Source: Nannocystis punicea
GTDB lineage: Bacteria > Myxococcota_A > Polyangia > Nannocystales > Nannocystaceae
DNA length: 64,000 bases
Direction: 5' to 3'
NCBI RefSeq assembly: GCF_026965555.1
Contig: NZ_CP114040.1
Location: 3,596,001 to 3,660,000, forward strand
The first letter of the stretch is position 1. Every line of letters starts with the position of its first letter. Below the pieces are notes generated by a model. The model searched no databases and had not been told where the DNA came from. It saw only the letters and a program-made list of their open reading frames with translations. This document shows positions 8,246-16,444 of this stretch, in pieces. A program made the translations under genes and the position numbers.

Positions 8246-9037
8246 ATGAGCATCCTCCACCGTCTCCGGTCCGATCTGCAGCGCAGCGTCGCGGAGCACC
8301 AGGCCATCCTTTTGGCGCAAGTGCTGCGGCAACGGTTCACCGAGCTCACTCTCGGCGACCTGCGGGAGATCCTGACGAGCCCTCTCGGACGCGGCCTCGA
8401 CAACCTCAAGCTCGCCGAACTCAGCCAGAACGCCGCGGCTGGGGACGTGAGCCGGGGCGGAGGCAAGACGGCGAAGCGTGGCGGCGGACGGGTGTCCAGG
8501 ACGGACGCGTCCGCCTCGCTGCGGTCCGGACGATCGCCCAGCGCCACCAGCAGCGACTATGTGTCTTCGATCGTCGAGATGCTGCAGTCGGCAGGGACCG
8601 GGCTGACATCCGGTGAACTGCGGGCCAGGCTGGGCGGGAGCCCGAGCACGATGTACCGGGCGGTGACCGAGCTGATCAAGGCCGGCAAGGTCCACAGCGA
8701 GGGCAAGCCCGCCCGCTACTCATGGATCCCCGGGGCCGAATACGAGGTCCCCGAGGACGAAGACGACGACGCGGCCACACTGCCGCCGCCGAGCAAGCGC
8801 GGCCGTCCGCCGGTGGTGTCGGCACGCACGCTCGAGGGCCGCGCCCATTACGACTCGGCCGTCATGACCCTGCTGCAACAGACCAACGGCTGGATCGGCG
8901 CCTCGCAGCTGCGCGCCCACGTCGGCGGCTCCGACAATCAGGTCCGCATCGCCCTCCACCGCCTGGTCGCCTCCGGCCAGGTCGCGCGCCGCGGCGAGCG
9001 CAACTCCACCGAATACCGGGTCACCAGTCGAGCCTGA
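8246..9037 (+). CDS. tandem winged-helix DNA-binding protein
   Basis: This is a 263-residue soluble protein with start ATG at 8246, chosen because the translated sequence becomes protein-like from MSILHRLRSDL; the frame is open upstream to 8144. After an N-terminal helical segment and a Gly/Lys/Arg-rich linker, two winged-helix-like domains follow. The first (about 130-185) has GLTSGELRARLGGSPSTMYR and the second (about 205-260) has WIGASQLRAHVGGSDNQVR, so the C-terminal half is an internal duplication. It is probably a transcription or chromatin regulator. Target genes are unknown, though the lipoprotein gene starting 6 bases downstream is likely co-transcribed. Confidence 0.7.
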   Translation: MSILHRLRSDLQRSVAEHQAILLAQVLRQRFTELTLGDLREILTSPLGRGLDNLKLAELSQNAAAGDVSRGGGKTAKRGGGRVSRTDASASLRSGRSPSATSSDYVSSIVEMLQSAGTGLTSGELRARLGGSPSTMYRAVTELIKAGKVHSEGKPARYSWIPGAEYEVPEDEDDDAATLPPPSKRGRPPVVSARTLEGRAHYDSAVMTLLQQTNGWIGASQLRAHVGGSDNQVRIALHRLVASGQVARRGERNSTEYRVTSRA

Positions 9038-9043
9038 GCGACC

Positions 9044-9598
9044 ATGCATCGCTCGTCCGTCGCCCTCGCCGTCGCCCTCTTCGCCGCGTGCGGCCAGGGC
9101 TCCGATTCGAGCGAGTCGAGCTCGACCACCGGCACCACCGAGCCGACCGGCACTTCGACCACGACCTCGACCGCCACCGCGGAGCCGACCACGACCGCGG
9201 CGGTCACGACCTCCGCGGACACGACCGACGCCGGCACCACCACCGGTCCGGCGCCCTCCTGCGAGACCTCCGCGATGGACTGCGGCGTCGACGTCGGCGA
9301 GCAGATGTCGTTCTGCCCCGACGAGGAGGACGCGGTCGGCTCGCTGGTGATCGACGTGCTCGGCCCGGGCCAGATCCGGCTCACCGAGCTCGGCCACGAC
9401 GCGGCCTGCGACCTGACGTTCTCGCCCAAGGTCCAGCTGCTGCCCAACAACTCGATCCTCGTCATCTACGACATCGGCGGCAACCCGATGGATAATTGCG
9501 TGTGCAAGTACACCATCTCCGCGGTGCTGTCGAACCTGACGAGCGGCACCTGGACGGTGCAGGTGGCGTCGTTCATGCAGCAGGTCGAAGTGCCGTGA
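9044..9598 (+). CDS. Ser/Thr-linker lipoprotein
   Basis: This 184-residue lipoprotein has the signal peptide VALAVALFAAC (Cys16), then a linker of about 50 residues of Thr/Ser/Glu/Gly, then a C-terminal domain with several cysteines (CETSAMDCGVDVGEQMSFC ... CDLTF ... CVCKY). The C-terminal part reads as a beta-sandwich that binds or scaffolds; no enzyme motif is seen. It starts 6 bases after the winged-helix gene. Confidence 0.8.
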   Translation: MHRSSVALAVALFAACGQGSDSSESSSTTGTTEPTGTSTTTSTATAEPTTTAAVTTSADTTDAGTTTGPAPSCETSAMDCGVDVGEQMSFCPDEEDAVGSLVIDVLGPGQIRLTELGHDAACDLTFSPKVQLLPNNSILVIYDIGGNPMDNCVCKYTISAVLSNLTSGTWTVQVASFMQQVEVP

Positions 9599-9656
9599 AC
9601 GCGCGGCGCCGGGCCCCGCGAAGGGTCCGGCAGTGTCTGCTCCGGCGCGTCGGCGG

Positions 9657-11165
9657 TCAGAGGTGCCGCTCGGGGGCCAGCGCCGGCTCGGCCATCGGCA
9701 AGATCCACGGGGCCGGCCAGATCGAGTGCGGCTGCTTCACGAGGTCGACGTCCGGGTCGATCATCAATTGCCGCGGGCGACCGTTCAGCGACACGCTGGC
9801 GATGGCGCGGATCTGGATGTCCTCGTGGCCCTGCGCGCGCAGGTCGGCCGCGAGGTGATGCGCGAACTGCAGGATCATCTCGGGCCGGCCCGACATCTCG
9901 GAGCGCTGCCAGCTGGTGAGGTACTGCCGCGCGTCGACCTCCCAGGTCCGCTCCTCGTGCGGGTCGGTGGCGAGGAAGCGGACCTTGGACTCCTTGTCGC
10001 GCAGCTTCATCCGCCACGAGAACTTGTGGCCCTCCTCGGTCCACGCGACGTCGCCGGGATACAGCCAGTGACGCAGCGGGAACAGCAGCTGAAACCCGCA
10101 GTACACGCCGAGGAGGGCGAGGATCAGCCGCTGCCGGGGCTGCAGGCCGATGCGCAGCGCGGCGGTGACCGGCTCACGCGCCCGCGCGAGCCACGGCTCG
10201 AAGCGATCGCGCGTCCGGAGGCCGAACAGGCGGGCGAGGAACCGGCCGAAGCGGCGCGGCCAGTCCGGCTCGAAGAACATCAGGGTGGCGGCGGCCATCA
10301 CCCACGGGAAGATGCCGATGGTGAACACATAGCCGTTGACGAGGTTGAACAGCAGGGCGCCGACGAACGCGAACGGCCGCGACTTGCGCCACAGCAGGAA
10401 CGGGACGATCAGCAGGTCGAATAGCAGGCCGCCCCAGCTGAAGAAATAGACGACCCATTCCTGCGTGAAGAGCGGCCCGAACACCGGCCGGTTGGCGCGC
10501 GCGGCCAGCCACATGCGCATCGGCTCGCCCTGCAACCAATCGGCGTTGAGCTTGGCGATCCCGCCGAACACGTAGGGGATGCCGATCTGGAACCGCACGA
10601 ACCACAGGGCCCAGGCCGGCGCGGTCTTGGCCCGCAGCCGCGGGCGCAGCCAGGCGTCGACCGAGTACGCGCGGCCCGCGGGGACGAAGATCATGGCGAA
10701 GGCGATCAGCGCGATCAGATAGAAGTGATTGAGGTAGCGCGCCTGCTCGAGCAAGAACCAGTAGCTGAAGCCGAGGAAGAACACGGTCGCGGCCACGCGA
10801 TAGCAGAAGCCGATCATCACGCAGGCGGCGGCCAGGGCGAGCACGAGGAAATGCACGTACATGCCGTCGCCGGGCCACGGACGGACCCAATCGAATCCGT
10901 AATAGGTGAAGTGGAACCCCGGCTGGATGTACGTCGCGCCGATCTTGCCGTAATAGCGCCACACGTCGACGATCATCAGCAGGCCGAACGCGATCCGGAA
11001 CCACACCAGCGAGGCGATGTCGACCGGGGCGAACAGCCGCTCGTGCAGCGGCAGCCGAGGCCGCACGCCCCTGCCCGAGACCGCGGCCCCGAAGCCGCTG
11101 GTGGCGGCCACGACCGGGACCTCTTCGCGGCGAGTGATGGAGTGGGACGAGGAGTTGACGTCCAT
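9657..11165 (-). CDS. vitamin K-dependent gamma-carboxylase homologue (HTTM domain)
   Basis: This is a 502-residue polytopic membrane protein with start ATG at 11165. An HTTM-type membrane domain of several helices begins about residue 50 (SLVWFRIAFGLLMIVDV). The conserved signature IPYVFGGIAKLNADWL places Lys205 where the catalytic base of human GGCX lies in the family alignment. A C-terminal soluble domain (about 400-502) follows. In animals the enzyme carboxylates Glu residues using reduced vitamin K. Bacterial homologues exist, but their substrates are mostly unknown, and epoxidase-only activity has been reported for one bacterial member. The gene is convergent with the lipoprotein ending at 9598, with no obvious substrate gene next to it. 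Confidence 0.8.
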   Translation of the reverse strand: MDVNSSSHSITRREEVPVVAATSGFGAAVSGRGVRPRLPLHERLFAPVDIASLVWFRIAFGLLMIVDVWRYYGKIGATYIQPGFHFTYYGFDWVRPWPGDGMYVHFLVLALAAACVMIGFCYRVAATVFFLGFSYWFLLEQARYLNHFYLIALIAFAMIFVPAGRAYSVDAWLRPRLRAKTAPAWALWFVRFQIGIPYVFGGIAKLNADWLQGEPMRMWLAARANRPVFGPLFTQEWVVYFFSWGGLLFDLLIVPFLLWRKSRPFAFVGALLFNLVNGYVFTIGIFPWVMAAATLMFFEPDWPRRFGRFLARLFGLRTRDRFEPWLARAREPVTAALRIGLQPRQRLILALLGVYCGFQLLFPLRHWLYPGDVAWTEEGHKFSWRMKLRDKESKVRFLATDPHEERTWEVDARQYLTSWQRSEMSGRPEMILQFAHHLAADLRAQGHEDIQIRAIASVSLNGRPRQLMIDPDVDLVKQPHSIWPAPWILPMAEPALAPERHL

Positions 11166-11882
11166 GAACCCATCGATAGCGCCGGGCGCAGCGCCCACCG
11201 CCTGCGCGCCTCCGTCATGCCCCCGAGCCTCCGGGGGCGCCGCGAGAGTGACGCCGGTCGGCGAGGGTCCAGCGCGCCCGGCGGCCGGGCCGGCGATCCA
11301 GCGCACAGTTCGGCGAGCCGCCGGCAGGCGGCTGGACTCGTCCGGAGCGCGCTGCCGCCGCCTGCGGAGGGGCGGGGGCCTCGGGCCGCGCGGGGGCCGG
11401 TCGCGTCGTCGCCTCAGGACCTCGTCAGGTCGCGCGCCCGGACCCGCTCGTGCGCGCAGGAAGCCGTAGGACCTGTTCCAAGGGGCAGGTTCCCCGCGGA
11501 ATGGTGCGAGCGTGGCACGAGCGACATGTTCGCGTGCGAATGGCGAGAGCGGCGAACCGAGGGTGAGGGGAATCGCGACGAATGGGCCGCTCCGGTGAAT
11601 GGCCGCAGGACGGGGATTACGGCGAGTGCCCGCTCCGAGCGCCGCGATCGCGGCATTTCGCGGGGCCTTCGCTTGTTCTCCCCGCGCTGGTCGCGTCGCG
11701 CGTCGGTCCCATCAAAGCCGGAGATGTTCTCTCCTCGCTTGCCAGCTTGCCGGATCCCCCGACGCGAGAACGCCTTGAAATGCCCCGGGTCACGGCTCGA
11801 GCCGCGATTGCTCGAAATCGCCCATGAAGAATCTCGCATGCACCCGCCCTGGGGGAGATCCCGGTGTACAACCCTGAAGCCC
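11166..11882. other. intergenic region with a palindrome copy
   Basis: The region holds about 720 bases between divergent genes. It carries a palindrome-family copy (11469-11493, ACCTG-TTCCAAGGGG-CAGGT) and a nearby GACATGTTCGCG. Frames run through on both strands as GC-rich artefacts. No gene is supported. Confidence 0.4.
11469..11493. repeat. dispersed palindrome, CCTGTTCC variant
   Basis: The arms ACCTG and CAGGT flank TTCCAAGGGG, a divergent member of the CCTGTCC/GGACAGG class, upstream of the TolC-type gene. A related short copy lies inside that gene's signal-peptide region near 11936-11950. Confidence 0.5.
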
Positions 11883-13250
11883 ATGTCGCTCTTCGCCTCG
11901 CTCCGCGCCACGGCGTGCGTCGCCATGCTGTACTTTGGGACAGGTTCGAACCGAGTCGCCGCCGGTCCGCCGGCGACCACCGGCGCCCCGCCGCCGACGG
12001 CCGCGCCGACGCTGAGCAAGCCGGAGCCGCGCGAGCTGGCGCCGGCGCCGCTGCGTCCGGGGCCGCTGCAGCGGTGGACGGTCGAGCAGGTAATCCGCGC
12101 GGTCCAGGCGAAGCACCCGCGGATGGCGGCGCTCAAGGCCCAGCGCGGGGTCCTCGACGCCCGCGTGCTGACGGCGCGCACGTCGATCCCCAACCCGTAC
12201 ATCCTCTCGGACAACGGCACGGCCGAGTACACCTACCGGCTCGGGGTCACGCAGACGTTCGAGCTCGGCAAGCGGCGCCGGCGCGTCGAGGTCGCCGGGG
12301 CGCAGGTGGGGGTCCACGAGGCCGACCTGCGGATCCTCGCGGCGACGCTGCGGGCCGAGGCCCGGCGCACGTACATGGAGGCGTTCTTCGCCCAGGAGCG
12401 CGAGGCTCAGTTCATCGCCCTGATCCGCAGCGTCGACGAGCTGCTCGGCCAGGCCGAGGCGCTGCCCGGCGACATCCCGCGCGCCGACGTGCTCGAGGCC
12501 AACACGACCCGCCTGCACGCCCGTCAGGCGCTCGAGCAGGCCAAGTTCGAGCACCTCCAGGCCGATATCCGCCTCAACAGCCTGCTCGGCAACCCGCCCA
12601 GCGTCGAGCTCGAGCTGGTGTCGCCGGCGCGCGACCGGCCGCCGAGCTGGCTCGACCTCCACAACGACGACTGGCGCAACGAATTCCTGTCCGCCTACGA
12701 CCACCTGATCGTCGAGGCGCTGCGCCAGCGGCCGGAGCTGGCTCGGCTGAAGAGCACGCGCGAGGTGGTCGACAAGGAGGAGCGGCTGGCCCGCGCGAAC
12801 CGGGCCCCGGACATGGTCGTGTCGGTCGGCCCGGACATGGTGCCGAACGGCAAGCCGCTGTGGGGCGCGTTCTTCATGCTGTCGCTCGAGGTGCCGCTCC
12901 TCAACCGCCAGCAGGGCCCGCTCGCGGAGGTCCGGGCGGTGCGCGAGCAGATCGATCAGGAGGGCGCGGCGCTGGCCCACGAGATCGCCCGCCAGCTCGC
13001 CGACGCGGTCGCCCTGGCCTCGTTCCAGCAGTCGCAGCTGCGCCTCTACGAGGGCGAGCTGCTGCCCACCGCCGACGCCGTCTACGAGGACGCGCGCCAG
13101 GCCTTCCTCGCCAACCAGTCGCCGTTCCTGGTCGCGGTGCGCGCCCAGGAGGCCCGCGTGCTGGTCTACCTGGCCTACTTCCGGGCGCTCGCGGCCTACC
13201 ACGTGGCCCTCGCCGGGGTGGAGCAGGCGCTCGGATTCCCAGCGATTTGA
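11883..13250 (+). CDS. TolC-family outer-membrane efflux protein
   Basis: This 455-residue protein has an N-terminal signal sequence (start ATG 11883; an upstream ATG at 11838 is possible), a Pro-rich spacer, then two TolC-like halves. The first begins WTVEQVIRAVQAKHP. Long amphipathic helices such as FEHLQADIRLNSLLGNPP and a second repeat starting at LIVEALRQRPEL are typical of CusC/CzcC-type outer-membrane factors, which form trimeric export channels. No membrane-fusion or RND/ABC partner is adjacent, so its inner-membrane pump is presumably encoded elsewhere. A palindrome-family sequence (GGGACAGG) is embedded in the signal region, read as FGTGSNR. Confidence 0.85.
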   Translation: MSLFASLRATACVAMLYFGTGSNRVAAGPPATTGAPPPTAAPTLSKPEPRELAPAPLRPGPLQRWTVEQVIRAVQAKHPRMAALKAQRGVLDARVLTARTSIPNPYILSDNGTAEYTYRLGVTQTFELGKRRRRVEVAGAQVGVHEADLRILAATLRAEARRTYMEAFFAQEREAQFIALIRSVDELLGQAEALPGDIPRADVLEANTTRLHARQALEQAKFEHLQADIRLNSLLGNPPSVELELVSPARDRPPSWLDLHNDDWRNEFLSAYDHLIVEALRQRPELARLKSTREVVDKEERLARANRAPDMVVSVGPDMVPNGKPLWGAFFMLSLEVPLLNRQQGPLAEVRAVREQIDQEGAALAHEIARQLADAVALASFQQSQLRLYEGELLPTADAVYEDARQAFLANQSPFLVAVRAQEARVLVYLAYFRALAAYHVALAGVEQALGFPAI

Positions 13251-13325
13251 GACATGTCCGAGGAGACATGCCTCAAAGGTAATGCCCTAAAAGACATGTC
13301 TAATAGGGCATGTCGTCGAGGACAG
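13251..13325. repeat. dispersed ACATGTCC palindrome cluster
   Basis: GACATGTCCGAGGAGACATG at 13251-13270, then ATGCC and AAGACATGTCTAATAGGGCATGTC, lie directly after the TolC-type stop codon. Several overlapping hairpins are possible and could end transcription. Confidence 0.7.
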
Positions 13326-13619
13326 AGCGATTCGGGCGCGCGTTCGCGCGGTGAGGGGCGGCTCGGGCGTTCGCCCAGGCGAGGCGCGTGCCGCCGCTGC
13401 TCCAGGATGCAGTCGGGGAATTCCCGCCGCTCGCGGCGCCGAAGTCGAGGACGTCGGCGGGTCGCCCTCGCGTTCCCGCAGGCCCGCTGGCGCGGAGGAT
13501 GACGGACGTCCGAGGGACCGCGGACGGCGACGTCGTCTCGCCTCGCGGCTCGCTCTGCACGAGGACGCCGCGCAGGGCCCGCGAGCGACGCATCCTACGA
13601 CCTCGGCAAAGCAGAGAGG

Positions 13620-14798
13620 ATGTGCGAGGTTCCGCCCTCGCGCATGGACCTCGACCGGAAGCCCTGCACTCCCGACGACCTGCTCGTGCTCGACCGGCTG
13701 CGCACGCCGATGTGGATCGTCGACCTGCCCCAGGCCGCGAGGTGGTGGTGCAACCGCGCCGGCCTGGCGATGTGGAACTCGCCGTCGCTCGCGGAGTGGA
13801 GCGGGCGCAACGCGGGGCATTCGCCGTCGGCAGCGACGTTGACGCGCATGGAGAACCTGCGCCGTCGCTTCGAGCGCGGCGAAGTCGCGACCGAGCGCTG
13901 GACCTTCTACCCCGACGGCGCCCCGGCGCCGGTGGTCGCCGAGTGCCGCGCGTCGGGGCTGCTGGTCGCCGACCGCCCCGACGAGCCCGGTCGGCTGGCG
14001 ATGCTCGTGGAGGCGCGGCCGCTGAGCGCCGAGGAGATCCTCGCGGAGGAGCGCCGCGGCTACGAGGCGCTGCGCCACATCGGCGAGCTCGTGTCCTACT
14101 ACGCCGCGACCGGCGAGGCGCTGCTGCGCAACCCGGCGGCGATCCGGGCCCTGGGCGATCCGGTCGCCCCGGGCGAGGCGCAAGATCAGCTGCTCGCCGG
14201 CTTCGTCGAGCCGGCGCAGGTCGCCGAGCTCCGCGCCTGCGTCGCCGCGGACTCGGTCTACCGCGCCGACACCCTGGTCCGCACGACCGCAGGCGAGCGC
14301 TGGTACGACACCGAGGCGCGCGTCGTCCTCGATCCTGTCACCGGCAAGCGGGGCGTGCTCGTCACCCAGCGCGACATCGCCGAGCGCCGCGCCCACGTGG
14401 AGGAGCTCGAGCGCAGCCGCGAGCTACTGGCCGCGCAGGCGGAGGAGCTGCGCAACCTCGCGGCGCCGGTGATCCGCGTCGGGGCCGGCGTGCTCGCGCT
14501 GCCGCTGATCGGCGAGCTCGACCGCGACCGGATCGAGGTCGCCCTCGCGGCGCTGCTGGAGCGCACCGGGGCCGAGCGGGTGTCCCGCGTGGTGCTCGAC
14601 CTCACCGGCGCCGCCGACATCGACGAGGCCGCCGCGGAGGGCCTGCTCCGGATCCTCCGCGTCGTCCGCCTCCAGGGCGTGGCGCCGGCCCTCAGCGGGG
14701 TCCACCCCCGGCTGGTGCACGCGATCCTGGCCGCTCGCCTCGACCTCGGCGGCGTGCCCTGCTTCCAGACCCTCGAGGACGCGCTGCGGGTTGGGTGA
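13620..14798 (+). CDS. RsbR-like PAS/STAS stress-regulatory protein
   Basis: This is a 392-residue soluble protein. The N-terminal part carries PAS-like segments (TPMWIVDLPQAARWWCNRAGL and a second region ending VLVTQRDIAERRAHVEE); a coiled linker leads to a C-terminal STAS domain (about 280-392). Related RsbR-type proteins form stressosomes and control anti-sigma partners by phosphorylation of the STAS domain. Here the loop reads DLTGAADIDEAAAEG: Glu336 occupies the position where a phosphorylatable Ser/Thr is usual. No RsbS/RsbT partners are adjacent. The ATG at 13620 is preceded by AGAGAGG, a plausible ribosome binding site. Confidence 0.75.
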   Translation: MCEVPPSRMDLDRKPCTPDDLLVLDRLRTPMWIVDLPQAARWWCNRAGLAMWNSPSLAEWSGRNAGHSPSAATLTRMENLRRRFERGEVATERWTFYPDGAPAPVVAECRASGLLVADRPDEPGRLAMLVEARPLSAEEILAEERRGYEALRHIGELVSYYAATGEALLRNPAAIRALGDPVAPGEAQDQLLAGFVEPAQVAELRACVAADSVYRADTLVRTTAGERWYDTEARVVLDPVTGKRGVLVTQRDIAERRAHVEELERSRELLAAQAEELRNLAAPVIRVGAGVLALPLIGELDRDRIEVALAALLERTGAERVSRVVLDLTGAADIDEAAAEGLLRILRVVRLQGVAPALSGVHPRLVHAILAARLDLGGVPCFQTLEDALRVG

Positions 14799-14803
14799 CC
14801 GCC

Positions 14804-14923
14804 AGGACATGTCCTCGAGGGCATGTTTCTGAGGGTGACGGATGAAGACTCCGGACATGCTCCGAAGCGCATGTCTATCAAAGCATGCTCCGAAGGACAT
14901 GCACTTGAGGGCATGCTCGAAAG
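14804..14923. repeat. large dispersed palindrome cluster
   Basis: About nine half-sites of the ACATGTCC/GCATGTC/GCATGCTC type are packed into 120 bases between the convergent genes ending at 14798 and 14925, for example GGACATGTCCTCGAGGGCATG. It is the densest cluster in the window and probably acts as a bidirectional terminator or structural element. Confidence 0.75.
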
Positions 14924-14924
14924 G

Positions 14925-16442
14925 TCAGCCGGATTCGGTGCGCTCGTGGTCGAGCGTCTCGGCGACCCCGAAGGCCGCCGCGCGGGTGATCCGGCCGGCC
15001 AGGGCGGGGTCGGCCTCGACCTCGGCCAGGAGCTCGCGCAGGGCGTCCACCAGCGCCGCGGCGTGCGGGCGCGCGGCGGGGTCCTTGGCGAGGGTGCGGT
15101 CCACCAGCTGCGAAAGCGCCAGCGGCAGGCCGGGGTCGACGTCGCACAGCGAGCGCGGCTGGTAGGTCATGTGCTGGGTCACCGCCTCCCACGGCGTCCG
15201 GCCGCGCAGGCCCAGCGGCGAGACGCCGACGACGAGCTCGTAGAGGAGCACGCCGAGGCTGTAGACGTCGGAGCGGCCGTCGTACTCGGCGCCGGTCAGG
15301 CGCTCGGGGGCGATGTACCGCGGGGTGCCGAGGACGTGGCCCACGCCGGTGAGCTCAACCGAGGCGGCCTCGGTGACGCGGCGGGCGAACTTGGCGATCC
15401 CGAAGTCGAGGACCTTGACGACCTCCTCGCCGCGCTCGTCGCGGTGGAGGAACAGGTTCTCGGGCTTGATGTCGCGGTGCAGGATGCCGTCGGCGTGGGC
15501 GGCCGCCAGCACCTCGGCGACGACGAGGGCGATCGCCAGGACGCGAGCGAGCCGCGGCGGGGGACCGCGACGGCGGGCGTCGGCGAGGGTCTCGCCGGAG
15601 AGCAGCTCCATGACGAGGTAGGGGATCCCGCTGCGCGCGACGCCGAAGTCGAGGACGACGGCGGCGTTGGGGTGGCGGATCCGCCACTCGCCCTCGCGGC
15701 CGAAGCGGGCCAGCTGGGCGCTGGTGATGACGCCGCCCGAGGGCCGGAACACCTTGATCGCCACCGAACGACCGCTGGCGACCTCGCTGCCGCGGTAGAC
15801 CACGCTGAAGCCGCCGGTGCCGATCCGCTCGTGCAGGGCGTACCGGCCGTCGATCTCGCTGCCCGGCAGGGCCTCGACCACGGCCGAGAACAGCTGGGCG
15901 ATCTGCCGGTTGGAGCGCAGCAGCTCGTTGTGCGAGCGCTCGAGCTCGGTGTTCTTGCGCGCGAGCTCCTCGACGTACTGCCGCAGCTGGCGCTCGGCCT
16001 GCTTGCGCTCGGAGATGTCGCGCACGATCGCCGTGAACCGGCGGGCGTCGCCGTGGGCCCACGTCGACAGCGACAGCTCGATCGGGAAGCGGGCGCCGCC
16101 GCGGCGCAGGCCCTCGAGCTCGACGGTGCGGCCGACGACCCGGTAGTCGCCGGTCGCGCGGGCGCGTCGCAGGCCGGCGCGGTGGGCCTCGCGGAAGTCG
16201 TCGGGGATGATCTCGGTGACGCTGGCGCCGAGCATCTCGTCCGCCGGTCGGCCGAAGATCCGCTCGGCGCCGCGGTTCCACTGGGTGATCAGGCCGGCGC
16301 CGTCGATCGTGACGATGGCGTCGATCGCGGTCGCGGCGACGGCCTCGAACAGCGCGGCCGAGCCCGCGTCCCGCTCGGCCCGCAGCGCCGCCAGCTCCCG
16401 GCGGAGGGCGGCGAGTTCGTCGTGGTCGTCGCCCGACTGCAT
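14925..16442 (-). CDS. PAS domain Ser/Thr protein kinase
   Basis: This is a 505-residue soluble kinase. A short coiled coil (1-30) precedes a PAS domain (about 31-145, ending FTAIVRDISERKQAE), a helical linker, and a Hanks-type kinase domain (about 201-475). The kinase has GTGGFSVVY at 208-216, Lys230, HRDIKPEN at 322-329 and DFG at 346-348, so it should be active. PAS sensing upstream of a kinase suggests it responds to a small ligand, oxygen or redox state. It lies two bases downstream of the FHA-AAA gene, so kinase and FHA (phosphothreonine-binding) protein are co-expressed and plausibly partners. Confidence 0.9.
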   Translation of the reverse strand: MQSGDDHDELAALRRELAALRAERDAGSAALFEAVAATAIDAIVTIDGAGLITQWNRGAERIFGRPADEMLGASVTEIIPDDFREAHRAGLRRARATGDYRVVGRTVELEGLRRGGARFPIELSLSTWAHGDARRFTAIVRDISERKQAERQLRQYVEELARKNTELERSHNELLRSNRQIAQLFSAVVEALPGSEIDGRYALHERIGTGGFSVVYRGSEVASGRSVAIKVFRPSGGVITSAQLARFGREGEWRIRHPNAAVVLDFGVARSGIPYLVMELLSGETLADARRRGPPPRLARVLAIALVVAEVLAAAHADGILHRDIKPENLFLHRDERGEEVVKVLDFGIAKFARRVTEAASVELTGVGHVLGTPRYIAPERLTGAEYDGRSDVYSLGVLLYELVVGVSPLGLRGRTPWEAVTQHMTYQPRSLCDVDPGLPLALSQLVDRTLAKDPAARPHAAALVDALRELLAEVEADPALAGRITRAAAFGVAETLDHERTESG

Positions 16443-16444
16443 CC

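Noticed and set aside
10725..11882. Long N-terminal extension of the TolC-type gene
   Set aside because: The frame is open far upstream but overlaps the gamma-carboxylase homologue antisense and lacks protein-like content. The signal peptide at 11883 marks the real start.
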